Positions 1 to 9,203 of a DNA stretch of 37,714 nucleotides are shown here, in pieces. Position numbers and translations under genes: made by a program. Under the pieces are notes generated by a model that worked only from the letters and a program-made list of their open reading frames with translations, was not told the origin of the DNA and ran no database searches. Position 1 is the stretch's first letter; every line of letters starts with the position of its first letter. The stretch is taken from positions 1 to 37,714 of the forward strand of contig JAGGSB010000009.1 in assembly GCA_021159305.1 (NCBI GenBank). Reading direction: 5' to 3'. Source of the stretch: Deltaproteobacteria bacterium. GTDB lineage: Bacteria > Campylobacterota_A > Desulfurellia > JAGGSF01.

Positions 1-68
1 TTTTAAATCGTAAATCTAATAAAAACAGTTCACTTTTAATTTTTAAATGACAATAAAAATAATTTTTG

Positions 69-96
69 TTGACAAATGTATAAAAATATTCAAAAT
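69..96 (+). promoter_or_regulatory. Predicted sigma-70 promoter of the first glutamine synthetase gene
   Basis: A perfect -35 box TTGACA (69-74) is followed, after 16 nt, by a -10-like CAAAAT (91-96, 4 of 6 consensus bases). Transcription would start near 103. That leaves a leader of about 27 nt before the start codon at 130 and excludes the upstream in-frame ATG at 76. Bases 1-68 are AT-rich and show nothing else recognisable. Inferred from motif matching only. Confidence 0.5.
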
Positions 97-120
97 AGCC
101 AGCAACAAATGAGTATTTAT

Positions 121-125
121 GGAGG
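121..125 (+). promoter_or_regulatory. Ribosome binding site that decides the start of the first glutamine synthetase
   Basis: GGAGG lies 4 nt upstream of the ATG at 130. The in-frame ATG at 76 has no such site and falls inside the predicted promoter, so 130 is the better start. Confidence 0.7.
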
Positions 126-129
126 CAAC

Positions 130-1632
130 ATGAGTAAATCTGTATCTATGAATCCCAATAGATTAGTACAATATTTACAAAAACCAGCGGAGGAATTCAC
201 TAAAACAGACCTAATTAAATTCATAAAAGAAAATAACATTGAAATAGTTAACTTTAGATATGTAGGTGGAGATGGTAATCTAAAAACACTCAATTTCGTA
301 ATTAATAGCGAAGAACATTTAGATCAACTATTGGCTATAGGAGAAAGAGTTGATGGTTCAAGCCTTTTTACCTATGTAGATGCAGCCTCCAGCGATTTAT
401 ATGTCATTCCTCGCTACAAAACAGCTTTTGTAAACCCATTCTCCTCTATTCCTGCTGTGGACATACTATGTTCTTATTATACATACGAAGGGGAACTCTT
501 ACCCAGTGCTCCGGAAAACATACTAAGAAAAGCGCAACAAGTACTAAAAAAGAAAACAGGAATGACATTAGAAGCTTTAGGAGAGTTGGAATATTATATC
601 ATTTATGAACCAGATAGTGATTTTTATCCAGTTAGTTCTCAAAAGGGTTATCAAGAATCCTCCCCATTTTGCAAGTTTGAAAAGCTAAGATGTGAAATTA
701 TGCAAGCTATTGTTCAAGCGGGAGGAAAGGTAAAATATGGTCATTCCGAAGTGGGCAATATTTCCGATGGAAACCGTAAAATGGAACAACATGAAGTTGA
801 GTTTCTTCCTACACAATTAGAGGATGCGGCAGATCAACTCGCTATTGCAAAGTGGATGATAAGAATGTTGGGGCAAAAATATGGAGTTTCTATAACCTTT
901 GCTCCTAAGATTATAGTAGGACATGCTGGAAGCGGTTTGCACATTCACACCCGACTGCTCAAAAATAAAAAAAATATGTTGGTAAAAAATGGCAAATTAA
1001 GTGATATAGCCAAAAAGGTTATTGCGGGGTACTTGGATTTAGCTTCTTCATTGACTGCTTTTGGTAATACTGTTCCTACTTCCTATTTAAGATTAGTTCC
1101 CCATCAAGAAGCACCAACCAACATCTGCTGGGGGGAGAGAAACCGCTCTACACTCATTAGGGTACCTTTGGGATGGTTAGGCAAGTATGATATGGTTAGG
1201 AAAGTTAATCCTCAAAGCAAAGAAGAAATTCCAAAGTTTATTGAGAAGCAGACCATAGAACTTCGATCTGCTGACGGTTCAGCTAATGTCTACTTATTGT
1301 TAGCAGGGATGGCAGTAGCCGCCCGTCATGGATTGGAGATGGAAGATTCATTGAAATTGGCTGAAAAGCTTCGTGTAAATGTGAATATCTTTTCCCCAGA
1401 ATATGAAAAACTTCAGGAAAAGTTACCTCATTTACCATCTTCATGTTGGGAATCAGCCGAAGTTCTCTTAAAGGATAGGGAAATATATCAAGCATATAAT
1501 GTTTTCCCAGCGGGCGCAATTGATAATATAGCAAAAAAGCTCCGTGATTACGATGATAAAAACTTGAGTGAAAAGCTTTATGGCAAAGAAGAAGAAATTG
1601 AAAAGTTGGTTAAAAAATACCTGCATTGTTAA
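130..1632 (+). CDS. Glutamine synthetase, Bacteroidota-type (about 500 aa)
   Basis: This 500-aa protein is a type I-fold glutamine synthetase, which makes glutamine from glutamate, ammonia and ATP in the cytoplasm. The expected active-site motifs appear in order: VDGSSL, GELEYY, GHSEVGN, QHEVEF, AGSGLHIHTRL, PHQEAPTN, ERNRSTLIRVP and ELRSADGSANVYL. These supply the usual metal-binding Glu residues, the ammonia-loop Asp, the catalytic His and the ATP/glutamate Arg residues, so it should be active. Its N-terminus (MNPN..VQYLQKPAEEFTK, VGGDGNLKTLNFV) and length resemble, from memory, the roughly 500-aa enzymes of Bacteroidota and not the classical GSI-alpha encoded next door. No adenylylation-site motif is recognised. 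Start 130 is chosen from the GGAGG site and promoter. The gene is apparently monocistronic: it converges on an mnmG remnant and is followed by a second, different glnA. Lateral acquisition is possible but not shown here. Confidence 0.9.
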   Translation: MSKSVSMNPNRLVQYLQKPAEEFTKTDLIKFIKENNIEIVNFRYVGGDGNLKTLNFVINSEEHLDQLLAIGERVDGSSLFTYVDAASSDLYVIPRYKTAFVNPFSSIPAVDILCSYYTYEGELLPSAPENILRKAQQVLKKKTGMTLEALGELEYYIIYEPDSDFYPVSSQKGYQESSPFCKFEKLRCEIMQAIVQAGGKVKYGHSEVGNISDGNRKMEQHEVEFLPTQLEDAADQLAIAKWMIRMLGQKYGVSITFAPKIIVGHAGSGLHIHTRLLKNKKNMLVKNGKLSDIAKKVIAGYLDLASSLTAFGNTVPTSYLRLVPHQEAPTNICWGERNRSTLIRVPLGWLGKYDMVRKVNPQSKEEIPKFIEKQTIELRSADGSANVYLLLAGMAVAARHGLEMEDSLKLAEKLRVNVNIFSPEYEKLQEKLPHLPSSCWESAEVLLKDREIYQAYNVFPAGAIDNIAKKLRDYDDKNLSEKLYGKEEEIEKLVKKYLHC

Positions 1633-1641
1633 TCACTTTAC

Positions 1642-1800
1642 TTAAGCTATCTTTCTCTTCTTGAGATAAATCTGAAGAATAATTAAAGCAGCAGGTGTCA
1701 CACCTGAAATATGGTTTGCTTGTGCCGAAGACCCTGCTTTTATCCTTGCCAATTTCTCTTTTATTTCGTTGGAAATATCTTTTGATTGTAACCTATCTAT
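1642..1800 (-). pseudogene. mnmG: Remnant of the 3' end of a second mnmG (gidA) copy
   Basis: Read on the reverse strand, this stretch encodes 52 residues plus stop that align without gaps to the C-terminus of the intact MnmG encoded at 5849-7726. I count 35 of 52 identities. The last 18 residues, ending in KKRKIA, are identical, and a 32-nt exact DNA match lies at 1661-1692 versus 5868-5899. The remnant has lost residues conserved in MnmG: the family motif LGQAxRISG reads SAQANHISG, replacing Leu, Gly and Arg. No homology continues beyond about 1800, so some 570 codons are missing and no start is present. It is a decayed duplicate or rearrangement scar lying tail-to-tail with the glutamine synthetase at 130-1632. 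The intergenic region 1633-1867 holds this remnant plus the glnA leader. Confidence 0.85.
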
Positions 1801-1802
1801 AA

Positions 1803-1867
1803 CCACAATTGTAACATTGTAGTGGTAAAAAAGTTTTGTTTGCTATAAAATAAAAAAGGAGGATGAA
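1803..1867 (+). promoter_or_regulatory. Leader and possible promoter/operator region of glnA
   Basis: A -10-like TATAAA is at 1844-1849, but no good -35 box lies 16-18 nt upstream. An imperfect dyad with outer arms CCAC (1803-1806) and GTGG (1822-1825) sits just upstream and could be an activator or repressor site. The ribosome binding site GGAGG is at 1858-1862, 5 nt before the glnA ATG. The dyad's meaning is inference. Confidence 0.3.
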
Positions 1868-3199
1868 ATGAGGAAAGATGAAGCAAAGGAATTTGTTTTA
1901 AAAACAGTAAAGGAATACGATGTTAAATTTATAAGGTTTTGGTTTACCGACATTTTAGGCTTTGTAAAATCTTTCGCCATTCCGGTAGAGGGGTTAGAAA
2001 AAGCCCTTGAAGAAGGAATGGGGTTTGATGGCTCATCCATCGAGGGTTTTGTGCGCATAGAAGAAAGTGATATGATTGCAAGACCGGATCCAAACACATT
2101 TACATTGCTTCCCTGGAGACCGAAGGAAAAGGCAGTGGCAAAGATGTTCTGCGACATCTACTGGCCAGATGGCAGGCCTTTTGAAGGAGATCCCAGGTAT
2201 ATACTCAAGAGAAATATGAAAAAGGCTCAGGATATGGGATTCACCTACTATGTTGGACCGGAGTTGGAATACTTTTATTTCAAAAGTGCCGAAAATCCAG
2301 AGCCTTTAGACCAGGGAGGATATTTTGATATGCCTCCTCAAGAGCTTGCTACAGGGCTCAAGAGAGAAACCATCCTTACATTGGAGGAGATGGGTATTCC
2401 AGTAGAATACAGTCATCATGAAGTTGCCCCCTCTCAACACGAGATAGACCTCCATTACACGGATGCGCTTACTATGGCCGATAATATGATGACTCATCGT
2501 ATAGTGGTAAAACATATAGCAATAGAACATGGAGTGTATGCTACATTCATGCCCAAACCCTTATTCGGTGTAAATGGAAACGGAATGCATGTCCATCAGT
2601 CTCTGTTTAAAGGTGATACCAACGTATTTTTCGATCCCAATGATGAATATCACCTTTCAAAGACAGGGAAATCCTACCTTGCAGGACTTTTAATATATGC
2701 TCCAGAAATTACTGCTGTCATTTGTCAATGGGCTAACTCATACAAGAGACTTATTCCTGGATTTGAAGCCCCTGCTTATATCTGCTGGGGAAGAAGAAAC
2801 CGTTCAGCTCTGGTAAGAGTTCCGGAATACGAACCAGGAAAAGAAAAAGCTACTCGCTTAGAGCTTCGTGCGGCGGATCCGGCATGTAATCCTTATCTTA
2901 CATTCAGTACAATGTTAGGGGCAGGCCTAAAAGGTATAGAGAGCAACTTAGAGCCACCCGAACCAGTAGAAGAGGATGTATTCACTCTTTCAAAAGAAGA
3001 GAGAAAGAAGAGAAACATAGGTCTTATGCCCGGAAATTTGGGAGAAGCAGCGGCACTCATGAAAAAGAGCTACTTAATGAAAGAAGTTCTCGGAGATCAT
3101 GCATTTGAAGCTTTCTTGAGAAATAAGGAAAAGGAATGGAACGAATACAGGTCACAGGTAACAGAATACGAGATAAAGAAGTATTTACCGATTTTGTAA
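1868..3199 (+). CDS. glnA: Glutamine synthetase type I-alpha
   Basis: This 443-aa enzyme carries all class I glutamine synthetase signatures: GFDGSSIEGF (Asp54), GPELEYFYF, HHEVAPSQHEIDLHY, NGNGMHVHQSL, RRNRSALVRVP and ELRAADPACNPYL. Length and sequence fit the GSI-alpha branch (Firmicutes, Thermotogae, archaea), which lacks the adenylylation loop of the longer GSI-beta enzymes. Arg63 in EGFVRIEESD corresponds to the Arg that mediates feedback inhibition of the Bacillus subtilis enzyme. Regulation is therefore more likely by feedback and transcription than by adenylylation. A strong GGAGG precedes the ATG. nadE, which needs glutamine as nitrogen donor, follows 11 nt after the stop and is probably co-transcribed. 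This is the second glutamine synthetase in 3.2 kb and belongs to a different subfamily from the first. Confidence 0.95.
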   Translation: MRKDEAKEFVLKTVKEYDVKFIRFWFTDILGFVKSFAIPVEGLEKALEEGMGFDGSSIEGFVRIEESDMIARPDPNTFTLLPWRPKEKAVAKMFCDIYWPDGRPFEGDPRYILKRNMKKAQDMGFTYYVGPELEYFYFKSAENPEPLDQGGYFDMPPQELATGLKRETILTLEEMGIPVEYSHHEVAPSQHEIDLHYTDALTMADNMMTHRIVVKHIAIEHGVYATFMPKPLFGVNGNGMHVHQSLFKGDTNVFFDPNDEYHLSKTGKSYLAGLLIYAPEITAVICQWANSYKRLIPGFEAPAYICWGRRNRSALVRVPEYEPGKEKATRLELRAADPACNPYLTFSTMLGAGLKGIESNLEPPEPVEEDVFTLSKEERKKRNIGLMPGNLGEAAALMKKSYLMKEVLGDHAFEAFLRNKEKEWNEYRSQVTEYEIKKYLPIL

Positions 3200-3203
3200 G
3201 GTG
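3198..3203 (+). promoter_or_regulatory. Ribosome binding site that decides the TTG start of nadE
   Basis: AAGGTG overlaps the glnA stop codon and lies 7 nt before TTG 3211. It places the nadE start exactly where homology to the nitrilase domain begins (RIGLAQIN) and argues against extending the frame into glnA. Confidence 0.6.
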
Positions 3204-3210
3204 TGGCAAA

Positions 3211-4938
3211 TTGCGCATAGGTTTAGCGCAGATTAATGCCATCGTGGGTGACTTTGGGGGCAACACCAAAAAGATATTGCAAGCTGTTGATAATGCAAGA
3301 TCTTTAGGTGTTGACCTCCTCACACTCCCTGAACTTGCAATTTGTGGTTATCCGCCGGAAGACTTGTTGCTTAAATCACAGTTCATTGAGAAAAATCTAA
3401 AGTGCCTCGAAAAGATTATAGATTATTCTTCTAATATTGCTATCATAGTAGGATTTGTTGATGTAAAAAGTGATATCTACAATGCCGCAGCGGTGATCTA
3501 TGATAAAAAACTCATGGGAACATATCATAAGATTTACTTACCCAACCATGGAGTGTTTGATGAAAACAGGTATTTCCGGGCAGGTAATGCATGTACTACA
3601 TATAAGATAGCAGGCGTTAATGTAGGAGTGAGCATCTGCGAGGATATATGGTATGAAGCAGGGCCGGTTACAGTTCAATCCTATGCGGGGGCAGAAGTAA
3701 TAGTCAATATAAATGCTTCTCCTTATCATTTTGGCAAGAGAAAGTTTAAAGAAAAGATGCTTTCCGTTCGGGCTTTAGACAATACAGTTATAGTGGTATA
3801 CAATAACCTGGTTGGGGGACAGGATGAACTTGTCTTTGATGGAAATAGTATGGTTTTTGATGAAAAGGGACAAATGCTTGCAAGAGGAAAATCATTTGAG
3901 GAAGATTTTATAACAGTGGATTTGAATATCAATTCTATTTTTAAAAGTCGTCTTCACGACCCCAGGAGAAGAAAAGAAGTATTAAGTTTTGAAGAAAAAA
4001 GATGGAAAACGGGTCATGTGGAAGTATCTCAAACTCCTATAATTAGTCCGAAACCTGCTCTACCACCAAGAGAAATAGTTGAAAAAGATCCCATAGATGA
4101 AGCTTATAAGGCTCTTGTTTTAGGAACACGTGATTATGTGCATAAAAATGGTTTCAAAAAAGTGCTGGTGGGTCTTTCTGGCGGTGTAGATTCGAGTTTG
4201 GTAGCCATGATAGCCGTAGATGCCTTAGGAGCATCCAATGTGGTGGGTATATCCATGCCATCTAGGTATTCTTCAGAAGAAAGTATATTAGATGCAGAGA
4301 TTCTCTCTAAAAATCTGAATATGAAGTTTTTGACCATTCCTATTGAAAAGACCTTTTCGTCTTATCTTGAAACATTAAAACAAGCCTTTAAAGGCACAAA
4401 GCCAAATGTGGCCGAAGAAAACATTCAGGCCCGCATAAGAGGTAATATTCTTATGGCGATATCCAATAAATTCGGATGGCTTGTTTTAGCCACGGGGAAC
4501 AAGAGTGAAACAGCTACAGGATATTGCACCCTTTACGGAGATATGGCAGGAGGATTCGCCGTCATAAAAGATGTTCCAAAAACTATGGTTTACAAACTGG
4601 TAGAACATAGAAATAAAATAGCAGGATTCGACCTCACGCCTCAAAATGTTTTAACCAAGCCCCCCTCTGCCGAACTCAGACCCGACCAAAAAGACATAGA
4701 CACACTTCCTCCTTATGACTTACTCGACCCCATACTTCAAGCTTATGTCGAAGAGGATAAAGCTATAGAAGAGATCATCGGCATGGGTTTTGATAGAGAA
4801 ATAGTGGAAAAAGCAGTTAAGCTTGTCGATAAAAGTGAATACAAGCGTCGCCAGTCTCCTCCAGGTATTAAGATAACTTCCCGTGCCTTCGGCAGAGACA
4901 GAAGACTACCCATAACATATTATCCTCTATGGAAATAA
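3211..4938 (+). CDS. nadE: Glutamine-dependent NAD+ synthetase
   Basis: This 575-aa two-domain enzyme amidates nicotinic acid adenine dinucleotide to NAD+ using glutamine. The N-terminal nitrilase-fold glutaminase domain (about 1-260) shows its triad: Glu41 in LPELAICGYPPEDLL, Lys107 in YHKIYLPN and Cys143 in SICEDIWYE. The C-terminal synthetase domain starts near 295 and has the PP-loop SGGVDSS at 323-329, ATGNKSE, and the ELRPDQKDIDTLPPYD segment typical of glutamine-dependent forms. The frame stays open upstream into glnA, but homology begins at the TTG at 3211, which has AAGGTG 7 nt upstream. Coupling to glnA makes metabolic sense because NadE consumes glutamine. The 3' end overlaps the convergent radical SAM gene by 19 bp. 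Confidence 0.94.
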   Translation: MRIGLAQINAIVGDFGGNTKKILQAVDNARSLGVDLLTLPELAICGYPPEDLLLKSQFIEKNLKCLEKIIDYSSNIAIIVGFVDVKSDIYNAAAVIYDKKLMGTYHKIYLPNHGVFDENRYFRAGNACTTYKIAGVNVGVSICEDIWYEAGPVTVQSYAGAEVIVNINASPYHFGKRKFKEKMLSVRALDNTVIVVYNNLVGGQDELVFDGNSMVFDEKGQMLARGKSFEEDFITVDLNINSIFKSRLHDPRRRKEVLSFEEKRWKTGHVEVSQTPIISPKPALPPREIVEKDPIDEAYKALVLGTRDYVHKNGFKKVLVGLSGGVDSSLVAMIAVDALGASNVVGISMPSRYSSEESILDAEILSKNLNMKFLTIPIEKTFSSYLETLKQAFKGTKPNVAEENIQARIRGNILMAISNKFGWLVLATGNKSETATGYCTLYGDMAGGFAVIKDVPKTMVYKLVEHRNKIAGFDLTPQNVLTKPPSAELRPDQKDIDTLPPYDLLDPILQAYVEEDKAIEEIIGMGFDREIVEKAVKLVDKSEYKRRQSPPGIKITSRAFGRDRRLPITYYPLWK

Positions 4939-5843
4939 TTTTTGCCCTGCCATGTATCTCTCTTGATCAATGTCTCTTGTATTAAATTTAATGTCTCTCT
5001 TTTCCTTAAAGACCAGGCAGGAGATAGAAGTTCATCCGCTCTTGGGTCTCCCATCAACCTTTGAATTACAGCATTCGGAGGCAACAACTCTAAACTATCT
5101 ACCAAAATATCTACGAATTCTTCTTGCTCCAATGGTCTATACTTGCCATTTTCATACATCTTTGCCAACTTAGTTCCCTTTACCACATACAGATGATGAA
5201 ATTTAATACCATCTATCGATAGTTTTGATAAAGCCTTTACCGTTTCCAGCATATCCTCTTTTGTCTCTTCAGGAAGACCCAATATGATATGGACACAGAT
5301 CAGTATGTTTCTATTTGCAGTCATCTCCACCGCTTTTAAAAAATCCTCATAGCTATGACCTCGATTTATGAGTTTCAAGGTCCTGTTATGGATAGACTGA
5401 AGACCATATTCAATCCATACCTGATATTCTTTGGCATAACTTTGTATCAAATCCAGTATCTTTTCATCTACACAATCCGGTCTTGTTCCTATGGAAAGAC
5501 CCACAATATCTTCACAGGATAAAGCTTCGTCGTACAGTGATTTTAATACTTCATAAGGTGCGTAGGTGTTGCAAAACGACTGAAAATAGGCGATAAACTT
5601 CTTTGCCTTGTATTTTTTCCTTAAGAATATCTCTGCTTGAGTAATCTGCTCGGAGATGGAAAGACCCTTTCTGTATGCACCCGTGCCTGAACCATAAGCA
5701 TTACAGTAAATGCAACCTCCATATCCCTTTGCGCCATCTCGATTGGGACAACTAAGTCCCGCATCTAATGCAATCTTCTGCACCCGACAATTAAAGGTCT
5801 TGCGTAAAAATGTGTTGAGATCATAATATCGCTTTTTACACAT
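4920..5843 (-). CDS. YhcC/TIGR01212-family radical SAM protein
   Basis: The 307-aa protein matches the TIGR01212 (E. coli YhcC-like) radical SAM family, whose reaction is not established to my knowledge. Cys32, Cys44 and Cys47 in SCPNRDG...GGCIYCNA would ligate the [4Fe-4S] cluster that cleaves S-adenosylmethionine. GLSIGTRPDCVDE, EYGLQSIH and GLPEETKEDM follow, as in Elp3-like radical SAM barrels. The gene starts 5 nt after the mnmG stop and has no obvious ribosome binding site, so it is probably co-transcribed and translationally coupled with mnmG. Its stop lies inside the 3' end of nadE (19-bp convergent overlap). Partnership with the tRNA-modifying MnmG and with glutamate/glutamine genes hints at a role in tRNA or nitrogen metabolism; that is inference only. 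Confidence 0.88.
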   Translation of the reverse strand: MCKKRYYDLNTFLRKTFNCRVQKIALDAGLSCPNRDGAKGYGGCIYCNAYGSGTGAYRKGLSISEQITQAEIFLRKKYKAKKFIAYFQSFCNTYAPYEVLKSLYDEALSCEDIVGLSIGTRPDCVDEKILDLIQSYAKEYQVWIEYGLQSIHNRTLKLINRGHSYEDFLKAVEMTANRNILICVHIILGLPEETKEDMLETVKALSKLSIDGIKFHHLYVVKGTKLAKMYENGKYRPLEQEEFVDILVDSLELLPPNAVIQRLMGDPRADELLSPAWSLRKRETLNLIQETLIKRDTWQGKNYFHRG

Positions 5844-5848
5844 TTTAT

Positions 5849-7726
5849 TTAAGCTATTTTTCTTTTTTTGAGATAAATCTGAAGAATAATTAAAGCAGCT
5901 GGTGTTATGCCAGAAATGCGACCTGCTTGTCCCAAAGATGCAGGTTTTATATTTGTCAACTTTTCCTTCACCTCATTGGAAAGACCAACCATATTATAAT
6001 AATCTATGTCTGGAGGCAATTTTAAATATTCAAACTTTTTAAATCTTTCCACCTGCTCTTTTTGTAATTTAATATAACCTTCATATTTCATCTGAAAACT
6101 CACTTCATCTTTCACATCCTGTGGTAAATTTTTTAACCCCTCATCAAATACATACAATTCATCAATATTTACTTCTGGTCTTTTCAAAAGTTCTCTCAAG
6201 GTAACAGGATTTTTGATGTGAGATGTGCCTACATTTTTCAACATACTGTTAGTGGCAGCATTGGGCTTAAGTCTAATCTCGCCCAATTTTTCCAGCGTTT
6301 TTTCAATATCTTCTTTTTTATTTAAGTATTTTTTATATATACTGTCATTTATCAGTCCCAGTTCATGCCCAAATGGCATAAGTCTTAAATCTGCGCTATC
6401 TTCTCTTAAAAGCAGGCGATATTCGGCTCGGGATGTAAACATCCTGTAGGCTTCCTTTGTTCCTTTTGTTACCAGATCATCTATCAGAACACCAATGTAG
6501 GCTTGAGAACGGTCTAAAATAAGAGGCGATTCTCCTCTTACATATTTTACCGCATTGATGCCTGCCATGATTCCCTGAGCAGCGGCCTCTTCATAACCTG
6601 TGGTGCCATTTATCTGACCGGCAGAGAATAGTCCCTTTATCAATTTCGTTTCCAGGGATGGCTTCAACTGAATAGGGTTGACATAGTCAAATTCAATGCC
6701 ATATCCGGGTTTTATAATCTCCGCCTTCTCCAATCCCTTTATGCTTCTTACCATCTTTATTTGAACATCTATGGGCAAACTGGTAAACAAGCCGTTGGGG
6801 TAATATTCGGTAGTATTTATCCCCTCTGGTTCAATAAAGATCTGATGCCTCTCCTTACCTGAAAATTTGACAATCTTGTCTTCAATAGAAGGACAATACC
6901 TTACTCCTCTGGATTTAATAATTCCCGTAAAGATGGGAGAACGATCAAAGCCACTGCGAATGATATCATGCGTCTTCTGGTTTGTGTATGTGATATAGCA
7001 AGGTATCTGTTCTCTCTCTATCTTTTCCGTAGAGAATGAAAAAGGATGAGGGGGTTCATCTCCGTATTGAGGTTCCATTGAGCTAAAATCAATAGTGCGC
7101 CCGTCTAAACGAGGACAGGTTCCGGTCTTTAATCTTCCTATTTCAAAACCTAATTTCCTCAAACAATCCGATAATTTCTCGGAAGACGGTTCACTAATTC
7201 TTCCTCCTGACCAGTGTTTTAGTCCAACATGAATTAAACCCTTTAAAAATGTTCCCGTGGTTAGTATAACCGTTCTTCCTAAAAATACTTCGTCTATTGA
7301 TGTTTTTACGCCCCTTACTATATTGTCTTCTACTAATATTTCATCAACGATTGCCTGTTTCAATCTGAGATTTGACTGATTTTCTATTATCTTTTTCATC
7401 CTCTGACTGTAGAGTTTCATATCTGCCTGGGCACGAGAAGACCATACTGCAGGACCTCTGCTCATATTCAGACGGTGGAATTGAATGCCTGTCTCATCTA
7501 TATTTTTTGCCATCTCTCCGCCCAGAGCATCTATTTCCTTTACCAGATGCCCCTTTGCCCTTCCTCCGATAGATGGATTACAGGACATATGAGCAATTCT
7601 ATCTGCATCTATAGTAGTAAGGAGTACAAAATGACCCATTCGGGCTGAGGCTAAGGCAGCTTCACAACCCGCATGTCCTGCCCCCACCACAATTACATCG
7701 AATTCTTTGGGATAAGTCGTTAGCAT
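5849..7726 (-). CDS. mnmG: tRNA uridine-5-carboxymethylaminomethyl modification enzyme MnmG
   Basis: MnmG (GidA) is the FAD-dependent partner of MnmE and installs carboxymethylaminomethyl or aminomethyl groups at C5 of wobble uridine in certain tRNAs. The 625-aa length is normal. Seen: the FAD-binding GAGHAGCEAA (residues 15-24), SCNPSIGGRAKGH with Cys49, RYCPSIEDK with Cys278 (the two conserved redox/catalytic cysteines), GQINGTTGYEEAAAQG, the FTSRAEYRLLLREDSADLRL block, and the C-terminal MnmE/tRNA-binding domain ending GQAGRISGITPAA. MnmE is not in the window. A TTGACA promoter lies so close to the ATG that the mRNA may be leaderless, and no Shine-Dalgarno sequence is visible. A degraded copy of this gene's 3' end lies at 1642-1800. 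Confidence 0.96.
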   Translation of the reverse strand: MLTTYPKEFDVIVVGAGHAGCEAALASARMGHFVLLTTIDADRIAHMSCNPSIGGRAKGHLVKEIDALGGEMAKNIDETGIQFHRLNMSRGPAVWSSRAQADMKLYSQRMKKIIENQSNLRLKQAIVDEILVEDNIVRGVKTSIDEVFLGRTVILTTGTFLKGLIHVGLKHWSGGRISEPSSEKLSDCLRKLGFEIGRLKTGTCPRLDGRTIDFSSMEPQYGDEPPHPFSFSTEKIEREQIPCYITYTNQKTHDIIRSGFDRSPIFTGIIKSRGVRYCPSIEDKIVKFSGKERHQIFIEPEGINTTEYYPNGLFTSLPIDVQIKMVRSIKGLEKAEIIKPGYGIEFDYVNPIQLKPSLETKLIKGLFSAGQINGTTGYEEAAAQGIMAGINAVKYVRGESPLILDRSQAYIGVLIDDLVTKGTKEAYRMFTSRAEYRLLLREDSADLRLMPFGHELGLINDSIYKKYLNKKEDIEKTLEKLGEIRLKPNAATNSMLKNVGTSHIKNPVTLRELLKRPEVNIDELYVFDEGLKNLPQDVKDEVSFQMKYEGYIKLQKEQVERFKKFEYLKLPPDIDYYNMVGLSNEVKEKLTNIKPASLGQAGRISGITPAALIILQIYLKKRKIA

Positions 7727-7735
7727 AATAATATA

Positions 7736-7763
7736 AATTTAGAAACTTAAGCTATTCTGTCAA
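7736..7763 (-). promoter_or_regulatory. Predicted promoter of mnmG, giving an almost leaderless transcript
   Basis: On the reverse strand a perfect -35 TTGACA (7763-7758) is separated by 16 nt from a -10-like TAAATT (7741-7736, 4 of 6 matches). Initiation 6-7 nt downstream would fall at about 7729, only 2-3 nt before the ATG at 7726. The lack of any purine-rich ribosome binding site before mnmG fits a leaderless message, but the -10 is weak. The remaining gdhA-mnmG spacer (7764-7810) shows no clear terminator. Confidence 0.4.
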
Positions 7764-7810
7764 GGTCCTGATATATAGATGTCTTATGTGCCTTCCTCGT
7801 GATTTTACAC

Positions 7811-9160
<1,350 letters not shown>

Positions 9161-9203
9161 TTACCTCCTAAAAAAATTCGGATGTATCAGATGTGAGAAG
9201 TTC

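Noticed and set aside
76-129. Eighteen-codon N-terminal extension of the first glutamine synthetase from ATG 76
   Set aside because: It overlaps the predicted promoter (TTGACA 69-74), has no ribosome binding site, and GGAGG precedes ATG 130.
3136-3210. Upstream in-frame extension of nadE into glnA
   Set aside because: The extra 25 codons are glnA read in another frame; homology begins at TTG 3211, which has its own AAGGTG site.
7747-7756. Third copy of TTAAGCTATT, matching the ends of mnmG and its remnant
   Set aside because: The match is only 10 nt and lies in the mnmG promoter; translation beyond it shows no MnmG similarity, so chance is likely.
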